A stretch of 64,000 bases of DNA from Turritopsis dohrnii (GCA_027922465.2 BQMF02000180.1:436501-500500); one strand, 5' to 3'; shown: positions 1-12,674, counted from the stretch's first letter. Notes: generated by a model from the letters alone, not told the origin. Made by a program: numbers and translations.

Positions 1-137
1 AGAATTCTGGCTGGAAAGGCTGGCAAAACATATCTTTTTCTACTAATAAAGCTGGAAAAGCTGGCAAAAGTTTTATTGACAAGTTTTAGAATTTATTTTC
101 ATTAATACTGCAGTGATTATTTCAGTCCTTCTTAGTA

Positions 138-943
138 CAGTGTGTCTCAGAGAATTTTGGTCTGAGATTTTAACAGCTCATAACTTTTCACACATATATC
201 AGATTTCAGCAATTTTCACCATTGGATAGGATTTTATTCATAGATTTTAAAAATATACATTGTGTTCTCCAAAACCTTTTAGTTTGGAAACAATTAAGGA
301 TTTTACCATGAAAAAGTCCAATTATCTTCTTAATGGTTAATTAACACATCTTTCAATAACAGCTATCAAAGGTCATTATCAAAAACAATAACAAGTCAAG
401 TGACTGTAAAACACAAAAGTCATTAAAAACAAAACTTTAAGCTGTCTCAACATGTCCCCTGTTTTTGCGATTTGCTCTTGCTGTCATAAAGAGTGGCGAA
501 TAAAATTTTGATTTTGTCTAAGATTATTTGCTGCATCAACAATTTTACTTGTCAACTCTGATAGACTCTCGATCTCAGTGGAGAAAAGTTTTTGTAGCAA
601 CTAAAGATTGCTCATATGATGTCAAAATATTTTTGTAGAAGCCCCCGTCTCACAATTTTTAACTTTGTGATGAGATTATAATTTTAGTGTTTTCAATAAC
701 ACTACAACACTACAATCGCACGTGAAAACTTAATTTTAGTAACCATTAAGGAGTTAATGACCGTGACAGTTTAAAGAAATCCTTTTTACTACAAAAGTGT
801 TGGACTAAAATATTTAAAATATAAGTTTTTAAAATCCTTGAAAGAAATGCTATCGAATGATGTAAAAATCTCTAAAATCTGATATATGTGTGAAAAGTTA
901 TAGCTTGTTAAAATCTCAGACCAAAATTCTCTGGGACACACTG
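138..943. mobile_element. Non-autonomous Tc1/mariner-type inverted-repeat element
   Basis: The first about 70 bases, starting CAGTGTGTCTCAGAG, recur as a reverse complement at the right end (about 867-943, ending CACACTG). The element is flanked by TA on both sides (136-137 and 944-945), the target duplication of Tc1/mariner elements. The interior has no coding capacity, so it is a non-autonomous copy. Other elements in this window have similar CAGTGTGT tips (36898-37279, 46929-47224). Confidence 0.7.
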
Positions 944-1075
944 TAGTGAATTGTTAATTGTTAATTGAATTGTTAATTGTTACATTGGAAATTAATTCAT
1001 TTTCAAGTTCTTTTTTTCTTGGTGTCCAGTCAAACCTGTTGAAACAACTATGTGTCTGGCTGACCATCTTACTTT

Positions 1076-1346
1076 AGTATACTTACTTACTTACTTAGCA
1101 GCATACTCCAGAGAGCTTCGCCACATGTCTGCTAACACCAGTTCGCCATTTAACTCGATCTTGCGCAATTCTCTCGTTGGTCAGAAGAGGAATGCCACCA
1201 GTGTCCTGTCTAATTTGATCACACCATCTTGGCGGTGGTCTCCCTTTAGGTCGTTTCTTCTGAAAATCCTCCTTGTAAGCTATCTTCACATGGCTGGTTT
1301 CAGGAAGACGTGCGACATGACCAAACCATGTCAACCTCTTTGCCAA
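1076..1346 (-). pseudogene. 5'-truncated LINE (non-LTR retrotransposon) 3' end
   Basis: The minus strand encodes an 83-residue peptide typical of the extreme C-terminus of LINE reverse transcriptases: R-L-T-W-F-G-H-V-A-R near the start, then K-G-R-P-P-P-R-W-C-D-Q-I, then A-Q-D-R-V-K-W-R. The stop codon runs straight into a tandem (TAAG)n tail at 1078-1096, a simple-repeat 3' end as many LINEs have. Endonuclease and catalytic RT regions are absent, so this is a dead, 5'-truncated insertion. The clade cannot be assigned from this fragment. Confidence 0.75.
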
Positions 1347-1968
1347 CTGAATAATCTATAAAATTACTACTGTAGAAAATGACCACTAACTCAAACTTTC
1401 ATCAAAGGATATGCAATAAATCTGAGACCTCTGAGCTTCATTTAACATATTTGATTGAAAATAAGGGGCTATACCATGGTTGATTACATATGTAAGCATA
1501 GTCCAACCTAATTTTATATCTTTAGCAATTTATAAAACTTATCATACATTGATACAGTAAGACTCTTACTCCATTTACGCTTGAAATTCTTGATAAGAAA
1601 ATTAATCTTAGGCTGGAATTTATATACAATTCTCAAGTGCCGGCTGAAATTTTATAAATATAAAGAATCAAAAAGCTAGAAAAACATACATTTTTGCTTG
1701 AAAATGGCTGGAAAATGAGTTTTAATAAAAGTGGCAACCCTGCATAGGATCCTAAGATCTACCAACAAAATTTTGAATAGCCTTGTTTGAAAAGAAATAA
1801 ATTAAAGTAAAAAAAAGCTTCTTGTTGGTGGTAATGATTTCGGCCTTTCTGTCAATGCACCAGGAATAAAAAAAGTATGATTCCATCTTCAAAACAATAC
1901 TAATTGTTAGATTCACTGTTCAAAATAAAACAATGTGTATGCTGTTGCTGCTGGTATAAAGTAAATAA
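1347..1968. other. Intergenic, no gene seen
   Basis: AT-rich sequence without an open frame, splice-supported exon or clear repeat that I can recognise. Confidence 0.5.
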
Positions 1969-2232
1969 CTAAAGACTGTGGTTCAGATTGAAGCTGGTAT
2001 ACAGGAAAGAATAATAATTACACGAGTTATCTTGTGTATCAGTCCTCAACCGTGGAAACAGGTCTTCATTTTCCAGTCTTTTCAAAGATTCATAGTCTTC
2101 TGCACCTAAATTTTGAAATTTAAATATTGACTATGCTCTAGAAATTTTCTTTATGTAATTAACCATGCACTTATGAAAACTTACCAGAGTCCTCCTCTGT
2201 GGTTGAAATATTTATCATCTGTTCTGCTTCTT
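1969..2232 (-). pseudogene. Orphan receptor-tail exons with a YESL motif
   Basis: Two exon-like segments are seen on the minus strand. The upstream one (2232-2185) ends at a consensus GTAAGT donor; a 79-bp intron follows; the last exon (2105-1969) starts after a TTTAG acceptor and ends at TAG. Both junctions are phase 1, and the joined frame is open for about 60 residues, acidic, with E-D-Y-E-S-L-K-R-L, a YxxL motif like those in the tail of the receptor at 4153-9154. No Ig, CUB or TM exon lies on this strand between 2.2 and 4.1 kb, so it is probably the remnant 3' end of a paralogue. The acceptor of the upstream exon is weak. Confidence 0.4.
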
Positions 2233-4152
2233 CTTTTGATCCGATTACCAGCGAGAGAGATAGTAATGTAATGTAAAATACAAGCAAATGGAGACTACTT
2301 TAAAACGTATTTACATATCTAAACAGAGAACTTTTACTTACAGCACACAATACTATCATCAAACATAATTAAGCAGAATTTTGTACTTTCATTAGATGTA
2401 TCGTGTTATAATATGTTGACAGCTGGTCTGCCTATCCAATGTTTTCTTGTGATGTTACGGTATAATCTTGATGGTGGAATTTTTTTAAATCGAACGCCAA
2501 AACTAGACGGGGGTGTATTTTTAAAACTGCTCTACTTAGCAGAATAGTTTTCATAAGGTATTGAATTTAATGGAAAAAAAATTCAAATAAACAAGTTACT
2601 TAAATTTTGTGCACGATAAAGCACGATATTTATCACGTTTAAAAACAAGTTATATAATCAGATTTAGTACTTTGACCCCCATATTTTATTTTCGTTATTT
2701 TTCAATTGTGAAGCGTTCGCAGGGACATTCTACATATCAAACTGTGTCAAAATACTGTAAACTCTCAAGAGACCAGCAAATCTGTTTGAGATAGAGAAAG
2801 TTCCAAAGATATAGAAATAGCTTAGAGAATCAACTTTCAACTGTACTGGCTGTTGTTTGTAGCAAGTAATTTGAGTACAACTTTTGATCCAGTTTTTGCT
2901 TGAATTTAAAGTTTTAATCTACTGATGACCTTGGACTAAAATAGACGTCCATTGTATGTCCTCGAACGTACGTGGACATTAGGACGAAATTAGTACGTTC
3001 AACGGACGTTCAATGGACGACCTGTGCCCACTGGGTTATTTTTGTAATTGAATACGGGTTGAACTCTAAAAGTTGTATACCCCAAATTTTCCACCACTGA
3101 TAATGTTTTCTATGCAAATAAGTACCCATTTGGCGGATTTTGAAGATTTAAGCACAATTTTAACATGAAGAAAGATATTGATGGTATGTGTTATTTACTG
3201 AAATGAATATCCCCGGACAACTTTTCGTAAGCTTAAAATCGACTTGAAATGGAACAATCGCATCTGACAGAGCTCAGTTATTATGGATTCTAATTTTAAA
3301 AAGTATTACGGCAAAAGTGAAAAAATGACCTGGGAGTATTTCCAGGCCAAGATCCGTTCGTCTATTTTGATACAAAGTCTCCGCTATTGAACGCGCATCA
3401 ATCATTGAACGCACATCAGAGTTCACACTTTGTATTTTTCAGCACCCTTTAAGGTGTCGACTAAGTACTCTAAAGACGCTTTTGTTTAGCATCCCATGAT
3501 TCGGGGTGCTACATGACACTGTAAGGGTGCTGCACAAACCAGCACCTAAAGTGGTCATTTTGGCACCTCTTATACTTTCGGTGTGATGTTCCAACAATAT
3601 TTCTTCATTCATCAATTGTATTTACAATGTGTCTTCTGTACTTCTGAGTCGACACATTCAGATGTATTGCTATTTATTTCGATTGCCAAGACAAGTAACT
3701 GTAGCATCTTCAAAAGTTCTTAGTAACCATAACATACTGTAAATGGGTAATGTTTTTGATGGTGTCAGGACAATTCCCCATTGAAAACATGATTAGGTAA
3801 TTTGAAATATTGTGTGCAATCTCCACATACCTGATCACTTGGGGTATACCACTTGTAATATGATACATCAAAACATCAACAATTTTCTTATCTTGATGTG
3901 ATAACAGTGAGTTGGCGTTTAGGGTTGGCAGTTTTATCGAAGGTAATAACTTAGTGTTGCAACCTCAATGTTTCAAATGTCACTGGAATATTTTGATTTT
4001 TTGAGTGAGACACTTCTTTTATTACAAGTAAAATATAAGCTGAAGTGTTTGTTACCTTTCACAATGATTATATTCCATTAAAATGTTGAATCAAAAGATG
4101 AGGTAAAGAGAAATATTCCGAATTATGAAGCTTACTGTTCTATCTCTTGTAG
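2233..4152. other. Intergenic; expected 5' region of the receptor gene
   Basis: No open frame with splice support was found. Around 2940-3035 there are short inverted ACGT-rich repeats ending in GCCCACTGGG, which look like one end of a MITE. A signal-peptide exon and promoter for the receptor at 4153 should lie here or further upstream, but I could not identify an exon ending in phase 1. Confidence 0.4.
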
Positions 4153-7100
4153 ATTGGTTATCGACACTAGAAAAGTCAAAAAAATGTAGAGGTACAGAAA
4201 CGTTTCTGTCAGATGTTAAAAAAAAAAAATTCTATGTTGGAGATAACATCAAATTAGAATATTTGGTTGCATTTCGACAATGTAGGTAAGATTTTTGATT
4301 TGGTTTTCGTTTTTCATATTTAGGCTTTTTATTGCATTTCCTACACTTTTTCGTACTTACAGTGATGTGTTATCAAGCTTGCAAAGCGTTTTCAAAGTGT
4401 TTCTTGACATTCCTACGTGTTATAGTCTCCTCTTTCTCTTTAGTGATTCAATGAGATATACTTGGTATTTTCGTACCAAAAAGTGGAGTAGTCATAAAGT
4501 TATAATCAAAAACGCAACGTTAGATGATGGTGGTTCTTACACTTTCTCTGCTGGATATTTAACTTATACATATTCAAGTACAATTCGTGTCACTATATAT
4601 GGTAAACTATTTTTCTTCTCTAGCCTATTTTCAAGTAATCGAAAGCAGTTTTTCAAATTCTGCTTAGTGAAACTTTGTATAACGTTAAAGGGATCCTGTG
4701 ATGTATATTTGCCACATATAGAGCTTCAAAAGTCTCATATTGCAATTTCAAAATCTTTGCTTTTACTCATGCATCCATATGTAATATGTGAGCAGTTTAA
4801 GGTTCTGACGGCTATATCTGCTAACGTAAATATAAATATTTCATCCTTGCACTTTATTAAACGGGTCAAGAGTTCTAGACAAAATAAAAATATGAAATTT
4901 GTAAGTAAATATTTATTAGTTCAAAATTTACATACATTAGCACACTCTCCTATTACATCGTAATTATGCATTGCATATTTTGATATTGTTAAATTGAAAT
5001 ATCAACAAGGAAGAAAGGAAACTGTAAGAAGAGCTCTATGCCTTTTATTCCTCACAGTAACCCTTTAAGAATAGCAGCCAAAAAAATTTGTGAATTTAAA
5101 AACGGACAAAGTTTTTCCTATTCTAAAATCACATTCTCGAGTGAATTAAAATCTGAAAAATTGTTTTATACATGAGATATTTAAAGAAAAACAGAATAAG
5201 TGGAGTGGAAAATTCCTTTTAAGATTTGTTTGACCATGGTTCTCTGTTCTTTGAGAATTGAGTTAGGTCGAAAATACATTTTAGTAGGCAATGAAACTTT
5301 GATTACTCAAGATCATTAAAGTAAATAAACACTAACCTTTATCTTTATCTGATATGGATAGCTTTACCTTTGATGTTCTATTGTTTCATGACATTATATT
5401 TTGTAGATAAACCCAAAATTTGGCTTTCATCTTTCCTTCAAGTCAACGTGAGAGAAACTGACGAAACTCTCATTCAGTATCGTCTTCATCCAATCAAGCT
5501 TTCTTGGAGCTCTTCTTGGTATTTTGATGGTAACCCCATCGGTTTTCCAAAAACGAAATATAAGCTGCTAGGAAATGGAAGCTTGCACATAAACCAACTG
5601 AAACCTAGAGACAGTGGATTTTACCAGCTTGTTGTAAAATACGATGACAAGTACTTAAGCCATTCTGTGTTTTTGCAAGTGATTCCAGTGGTTGCAGGTG
5701 CCTGATTAATGTTAAAATCTCTGATGAGTTGTTCTTGGACAGGTGTTTCTAGAGAATTTCTGTTTTAGATTGCGGGGGAAAACAGATTGGATTGAGTGGC
5801 GTTATAAATTTCAAAAACACACGGAAAGGTGATGAAACATACAGATGTGATTGGTTTATTTCAATACCTGATAATCAAGTAACTGTCGTGCAAGTCACAA
5901 GGTTGAATAAAAATAATACAAAGAATAAAAACTGTGATTACTCATGGATTACGTTTGAGCAAAAACGACCATCTCACACAGATGGGTGGAAGCCTCAGAT
6001 GTTATCTGACCAGCACATTGTGACGTTTTCAAGAAATATTTTTATAACTGTATTAGTAAATGCCAGTTGTTGGATTGATGATGGAGTAGAGGTGACATAC
6101 TTTGCAAGGAGAAAAAATGGTTTGTACATTTTATTGTTTTGATGTTTAGATTTTTCTCCAATCAAAATTTCAAATTTTTGCATGCCATGACAACAATTTT
6201 ATGAATATCTGAATTCATGAAGTATTGCAACATAATGAAACACTTTAATTCAATGTCCGATCTGTTCCTTCCCTACATAATTTGAAAGCTTTTCTTGATA
6301 CAATGTCATTCCAGAAGTTTTAATAGAAGTGCCATGTACAAACTATCATTTCTAAAAGGAAAAAGTCATCCCTTTTAGGCCATTCCCTTTCATCCCTTTC
6401 CTGCAAATGTGTTATCACCACCAACAACACAGTGACCTTTAAAAAATAACAGAGTTAATATTACTTTTTTTACTTATAGAGACAATTTCAGTTTCAACTA
6501 CAGCTTTAAAAACTTCCATTAGTACACGTGGATTGCATATGTCAACAAGTATGCATTGGACAGAAACTTCTTCTACAGGTAAACTTTCATGTTTCAATTG
6601 TTTAGTATATATCTTTCATAAATTTCTTTTAAAACAGCATGTAGAATCACACAAGTGTTAAATCAATGAAATATAACATAAGATGTGCTTATCATCAAAA
6701 TGTTTACATAGAAATTCGGGAAAAGGTTTATACATAAACGTCTTCACTATTTCTGTGATGAGTATGCAGGAACTCCTTCATTGTCTTCTTTTAGATTCAG
6801 TAACAGCTGCATCGTTTTCCATGGCCACACCTTCCTTGTATATGTCAAGAACGAAGGTCACTTCATCCTTTTCCACTCATACAAAGAAATCCTCTGTATT
6901 TCAACATACAATTAGTTCAAAGTTACCAAAATCCACTGGCTTTTCATTTGTCTCTTCAATCGCATTTACTTCTGTTGCTATAACAACCAGATCAGTTCCA
7001 GTTTGTTGCTTGGAATCATCCGCTGTCTTTCTATCTGAAAAAAACAATCGAAATGGTATGTGTCATTTTGATATATTACATATAGAGCAGGAATGATGCC

Positions 7101-9154
7101 TAAGGTGGTTGTCTAGTTAAGCGGTTCCTCTCATTACAGCTTCCATTGGAAGAACTAACAACTGACTGTAAACTGTTCTTGATCGATGTAAAAGTTCATC
7201 GAGTCGTGTAATTTGTTTGATTTCTACCTATTGTTGATGATCTGAGGTGATCATGCTTTTCATTTCTTTTAGTTGTAACTGTCATCATCATCCCAATCGC
7301 CTCTGCCGCTGTTGTCCTAGCAACATCCCTGTTTGTTTGCATATTATGCTGTAAGAAAAGGTACAAACCCTGTCCTATGATGTGTTATTGGGATTGCGCA
7401 TGGCGCCACGCAATGACAGGCGTTTGAACAGACCAATCATGGCGTGCAAAAATTTTGTTCTTGTGCTAGAACTGCAAGAATTCTAAGAAAAAAATGTTCG
7501 ATGAAATGTTCCTTTTAGTGAAGCAACACGATATTGTTGTGATTTCATGTAACTTATCTTGAAGTATTGTAGACATCTGAACTTAAGTTTTAAGTAAACA
7601 TCTTTCTGATTTTTGTTCCACCGTGTTGTAGGCATAGCAACTAACAACTGTGGCCTCGTTTTAAAAATTTTAATTGATTTCAATTATCGCAGTGTGGAAT
7701 GCGAATGCGATGAAAAGGATAAGTTAATCGGTTATGTAGTAAGTAAAACAAGAGAATGCATAGAATCGAGCAAAAATTGATAACCAAGCATTGGCAAGGA
7801 GTTTAAACGGAAATTTACAAAAGGTCCATTGTGCGCTATTTTTTTCAAAAAGGTCTAGTGGGCGCTATTTTTTCAAAAAGGTCTATTGGGCGCTATTTTT
7901 TCAAAATTCATTCCATGTCTTCCCCTCAGGAGATCAACAGATGAAGAGCCGACAGAAAAGTCAGGTAGACGATAGCAACTCCCTCTTCTGATTGGATAAC
8001 GGCATCACACTCATGTTCTGATTGGTTGTTGTATTTTTAGGTCGTCGAAATAGTTTGTTTGACGTGATTGGCAGCAGTTCTTGTATTGTGACACAAATTG
8101 AATTGGAAGAAAACGAACAGTATGCATCGTGCGATGCAGCTTTTTTCAGTGATTACTTCGAAAATAAGAACAGCTTGAACAGAGATACGAATGAAACTAC
8201 ACAGAAACAAAGCAAACAAGGTCGGTGAAGTTGTTTTCCTAACAGTGTATTGTGGAACTATGGAAAACCTAAACATCTTGTTTTATGATAACCTCTTTCG
8301 CATCATACCATCACAATTACTCACTGGAGAATTTTTCTTCAATCTCGTTTTCGTTGTAACTGATATCAAGAGGCTTTAATATCTCTAAAAGGCTTGTTAC
8401 TTATTTAGGGGGAATAAAACCCAGTGAGAATCTTCGAATAATGTATTTGATGTTTTCGACTATTTCAGATTTAGCGGCTACGTCAACCGAAGATGCCTCA
8501 CAATACTCAACTCCCAACATAGGTAACTTTCATTCTTGATTGCACAATGGTAAGCCAGTCGGCAAAATCGTCAAAAAGTCACTGCGACGAAGAGCATTTT
8601 TATTAAAATTGTGCGTATATTTCTATAGAAATGCACTCCTTCGCAGAGATTTTTCAACAAATGTGCCGGCTAGGTAAGCATACAATTTTCATGAAAGAAA
8701 TATATACGATCCCATAATTGTAGGCATGAATAACGATCGCACAAATGATGATGGGAAGGCTGATGACGACGACAATGCTGCTGTGTATCAGGTGTTAGAA
8801 CCAGAAGACGACGATTACCAACGGCTGTCGTCGTCACAATATGACCGTGACGTGTATACAAACCTATATACGACGGATGAAAACAACAGCGATTATCAGC
8901 CGTTGAATAAATACCAGGAGCCAGACAAAAAGCTGCCTGATATCCGAATCACTGCAGACGACAGTGGTTACCAGCCCTTGACGAAAACCCTCGCACCTCC
9001 TGAGTATGCCAGCTTAAAAAGTTCTTCCTTACCTCCCGTATCGAGTAGCGATCAACAGCACAACGTTGATCGTTATTCGGTTCCAAAACCGTATATTCGA
9101 AAATCTGGTTCCGCTGGTGGAAAATACAATACAGAAGATTATGTTTTCATGTAG
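4153..9154 (+). CDS. Ig/Ig/CUB transmembrane receptor with multi-ITAM tail (Alr-like)
   Basis: Twelve exons join in phase: 4153-4285, 4444-4601, 5407-5697, 5769-6119, 6480-6578, 6795-7055, 7273-7360, 7930-7964, 8041-8220, 8469-8522, 8629-8673, 8724-9154, giving 708 residues. Order: Ig-like domain 1 (about 1-97, split by an intron, with Y-T-W-Y-F and D-D-G-G-S-Y), Ig-like domain 2 (98-194, with L-K-P-R-D-S-G-F-Y), CUB (195-311, D-C-G-G start, four cysteines), Ser/Thr-rich stalk (312-431), one TM helix (about 432-456) followed by C-C-K-K-R, then about 250 cytoplasmic residues. Domain exons are mostly phase 1, the pattern of exon shuffling. Family knowledge: Hydractinia Alr allorecognition receptors have non-canonical Ig domains, a stalk, one TM and tyrosine-motif tails; the CUB domain is not part of the Alr layout as I know it. 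Role as a self/non-self or adhesion receptor is inference. The signal-peptide exon was not found; an in-frame ATG at 4125 precedes the first acceptor but gives a poor signal sequence. Confidence 0.8.
7820..7910 (+). repeat. Three tandem copies of a GGCGCTATTTTTTC unit
   Basis: Three imperfect copies of a roughly 31-bp unit, containing GCGCTATTTTTTC and AAAAAGGTCTA, lie in the intron before the 35-bp exon at 7930. Similar GGCGCT motifs occur near 26750-26810 and 48985-49361 in element debris. Confidence 0.6.
8724..9154 (+). CDS. Last exon of the receptor: tail with six YxxL motifs
   Basis: Counting from the Met at 8726, YxxL motifs sit at Y21 (QVL), Y31 (QRL), Y44 (TNL), Y57 (QPL), Y82 (QPL) and Y94 (ASL). 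Gaps between successive motifs are 6, 9, 9, 21 and 8 residues, so four of the five neighbouring pairs fit the ITAM rule YxxL/I-x(6-12)-YxxL/I. Y57 and Y82 also have Ser at -2, which fits the ITIM consensus. The N-terminal part is rich in Asp. Phosphorylation by Src-family and Syk-type kinases is the known use of such motifs in other animals; here it is inferred. The exon has an internal Met at its start but is entered in phase 1 from the exon at 8629-8673. Confidence 0.85.
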
Positions 9155-11166
9155 TGTAACACAAATACATTCATCTGACTCGCGTTGTTCTATTCGTGAC
9201 ATCACTTATTCTTTTGTGGGCGCATGCGTGTTGAAACTTTCGCGCAAGTTGATAGGTAACGAGTAAGTCATTTTTTTAGTTCTTCAAAAAAGAAAAATCG
9301 TAAGACGTGATTCATCTCATTTTCGTTTTTTAGTCTTTCATCTTCTTCATTTTCGCCAATACAGACCATACAGTAAAACTGCTATTAACACGTGGATTTT
9401 TTTAATTCAGGCACCGCGGAGCAGGTCCGCCCCATTTTTAAAGCAACATTACTGTTAACGTCAGACCTTGGTTGCTTATATAAAAAACGTGCATTCCACT
9501 AAAACGACAGCCATTTTAATTGACTTGTCCAACTGCTTGATACTTTTCTTCAATTTCTGGATCTGCTCCGTTTCTGGTCCCTCATGTATATAAATTATAT
9601 ATGAAATTATATATGATGTATTACAAATTACATGTTAATTTATTAAAAATCTATTTTTAACAAAAATTTTTTAAATGTGAATTTTACCTGCTTATATTAA
9701 TTTATTTTTTTACAGTGCAGAAACTAAAAATTATAAAATTTTTAAAGAAATTCATAGATTTTATTGTCAGATAAAATATCATCAATGTTCTACGTCGTTC
9801 TTTCTTTAATCTTTATAACCGAAGTATTGAATTAGACACCCGAATGATAAGATGATTTTAATCGAGACACTTAGGTGATTAGCAATCAATAGATGTTGTA
9901 TACACTGCTAAAAAATAAATCTGCAGCTAACTCAGTCAATATAAAAGTATATTATTTACATATCTATCAATGTGCCACAACATAGAGTGGAGTAGTTATT
10001 CAGAACGGGAGAAAAGGTAAAACAATAGAATATTAAACTTTGCAAAGGAATGTCATATTCACACACTTTTCCACTTTTTTAACTCCTCTGGATCCACCTC
10101 TTGTTTCTGTTAAGAAATGGTTTTTCTGTCTGTCAAAGAAAGTTTCAGCGAAGGTATCCAGTCTTATTTACCTTATCGGACAAAACTTAGTCGGACAAAA
10201 TTTTAGTTGGACGAAAATATTAGTCGGACAAAAATATTAGTCGAACAAAATTTTAGTCACCTCCAAATATTTTAGTCATTTTTGTCCGACTAAAATTTTG
10301 GTCCTTTTCCAAAATTTCATAACTTACTTAATTTTGGGAGGCAATTAAAACAAGAAACGCTATGCATTTGAACAAATCGCGTAAAAGTTTTATGAATAAT
10401 ATTTAAAAACCATTCAATCCCTTCTGCACATGTGCAAGAAGAAAAGCAGCCAAAAGAATGCTTTTGATCGAAATTAAGTTAATTTTGTTTGGAAGAATAA
10501 GATGTCAAATTTCCTTTATTAACCCACAGACAAATAAAAAAATCTTGATCAATTTGGAATGACGACATCATGTTAGGAACTCCTACAGACAAAAACAAAA
10601 TTAAAAAAAAGTGTATATCACAGATCAAAAAGTCAGTGCAAATTGAAAACTTTGTTCTTCAAACCACAAGTTAATCTGCAAATATTGAGATAGATATTGC
10701 AAAAATAAAGCATAAGGTAAAAACAACCTCAATGATTTATCATACCTCCGAAATTATGAAGTCACCTAAAGTTAATACAACTGAAGACTAGTTCAAATAT
10801 AAAGTGCCTTATACGACGGTGAAGAATTTATTGTACAATGTGAAAAAACTTTGTGTTCCCCTCCAGAGATGATAAAAGAAGATCTAAGAATTACAAATTT
10901 AAGAACAAGTGGATTTTCATAACCAAGGACTTCCAAGATATAAGTCTACATTATTACATGCATTCAAAAATAACTTTATATAATGTATATACCTCTGAAT
11001 GGCAAAATTCTGTTTTTTTTGGTATGAAATATGTAATATTAAGGATATCTGATGACAGTATGACATACATTTTTAGTCATGTACTGTCAATGTTCCTAAT
11101 TACAGACAGCCTTCCTAATTACGGACACAAAACAAAACATATTCTTTAAATTAAAAACACGGCACA
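9155..11166. other. Intergenic; short dispersed repeats
   Basis: Contains the receptor 3' flank and a roughly 45-bp inverted-repeat element at about 9441-9485 (AAGCAAC at one end, GTTGCTT at the other), whose reverse complement recurs at about 26893-26937. An open frame at 10853-11149 shows no recognisable features and I do not call it. Confidence 0.45.
10175..10304. repeat. GTCGGACAAAA short tandem and inverted repeat
   Basis: About five imperfect copies of an 18-20-bp unit around TTAGTCGGACAAAAT, the last in inverted orientation (TTTTTGTCCGACTAAAATTT), so the tract can fold back. It lies in non-coding sequence. Confidence 0.6.
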
Positions 11167-11413
11167 CAGGATCTAATCTAGAATGGAAGGGCAGTGACCG
11201 GCAGAAGGAAAAAGGGAACATTATGAACATCCAAGGGGCACTTTTATTAGAAAAAGGTCAACTTGCGCTTTATTTCGGTGGGTTAAACCTGTGACCCCCC
11301 AATACAAGAGTGATTTTTGAAGTTTTTAAAGTGAAATAAATTTTAAAACAAAAGAACGTAGAGGGCAGCGTCCGATCAACAGACTCTCTTTCGGCCTAGA
11401 TTAGACCCTGGCG
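11167..11413. mobile_element. Small MITE-like inverted-repeat element
   Basis: AGGATCTAATCTAG at the left is matched by CTAGATTAGACCCTGG in reverse complement at the right, about 245 bp apart. There is no coding capacity. The boundaries are approximate and I see no clear target duplication. Confidence 0.4.
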
Positions 11414-12674
11414 CATCTCGTACTGTCAACCAAACTATAATAAAATAAACCTCTAAATCAGAGATAAGCATATTTATTTCAATGCAATAAAATTACAGTT
11501 AGAATTTATTTTTCTTAATTTCAAAGATTTCTTTTACAACAGTTTCTTCTAAAATTGCCTGTTCTCTTGGGACCCACACACTGTTTTTGTGAGCTCTGTG
11601 TACAGTGATAACCATATTAACAGAAAAAAATGGCCACATGTAATATTGGTAATACCATCACATGAAACAGAGGGTTTTGACTGGTTGTAAATTAGCTGAG
11701 GTATGATTCTAGAAAGTTAATTTCATCATAAAATAAATCAAATATATATATATAAAAAAGTTTTGTACGTCAATCAGAGGAGGAGGACATTTGTAGAGTA
11801 TATATTAAAATTAGATACCATAATGAAAGCCCATTATGATTCTACATGGTCAATTCTTCATGTGTTGCTGCTAATAATTGCTCTGTCTCACAAAACATTT
11901 TATTCAGTTATACATGGAATCTTTGTTTACTTTTTATACCATCAATGAATCTAATTACACATGGTACAAGATATCCTTGTAGGGGATATGCAGTCAGTGT
12001 TTTGAATTTCTATTTATTATGGTGATTCCAGTAATAAGGATCATTGACAGTAAAAGTTAAAAAGTATATAATATATATATTATATATATATTGGGGCTGG
12101 GGGCAGCTAAATGGCAGCATACAAGCATTCTTGATGTTCGAGCTGAGGAGGAAATTGAGCTGAGCTGTACCTGTCCAAAGCTTAAAAGGCTTTTTTACAA
12201 CCCACACACACAACTTGTTTAAGCAAAGTCCAAAGACCTTTTGTGAGCCTTAGAAAATCTCAGATATTTTTTCCAAAAAAAATAAAACGTGTCCTTTTCA
12301 CTCTGCTTACAAAATATTGAGAAATTCAATTTAGAAAAGAATTATCTTTTTCATCTGCCTTTTTTTAAAAATCAAATGAAATAAATTATGGTAACAGACC
12401 AAATCGATTATAGAAACTTACTATTTTTCAAAAGCACTTTTTCTGCAGTTTATTTTCAAACAGTTGATTGCTGAAGGTATCGCATGCGTGCGTACCATGA
12501 ATATCTTAGACTGTGATTTGCAGGTGCAATGGCATAAAGGCTATTTTTTGGCTTCACGACGACGACGATCGGTTTGCATTCCAAACACCTCGCGTATCCG
12601 CGATTTGAAAAATGCAATACTTTATTTACTTGATGGTATAATCTTATTTTTCAATTTCAATGTCATATTCCTGA
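11414..12674. other. Intergenic, no supported gene
   Basis: AT-rich, with an (AT)n tract near 12067-12092 followed by a short G-rich run. An open frame at 12464-12697 with a basic Arg cluster is not supported by convincing splice sites. Confidence 0.4.

Noticed and set aside
10853..11149. 98-codon plus-strand frame
   Set aside because: Composition is like random AT-rich sequence; no motif, TM pattern or splice partner.
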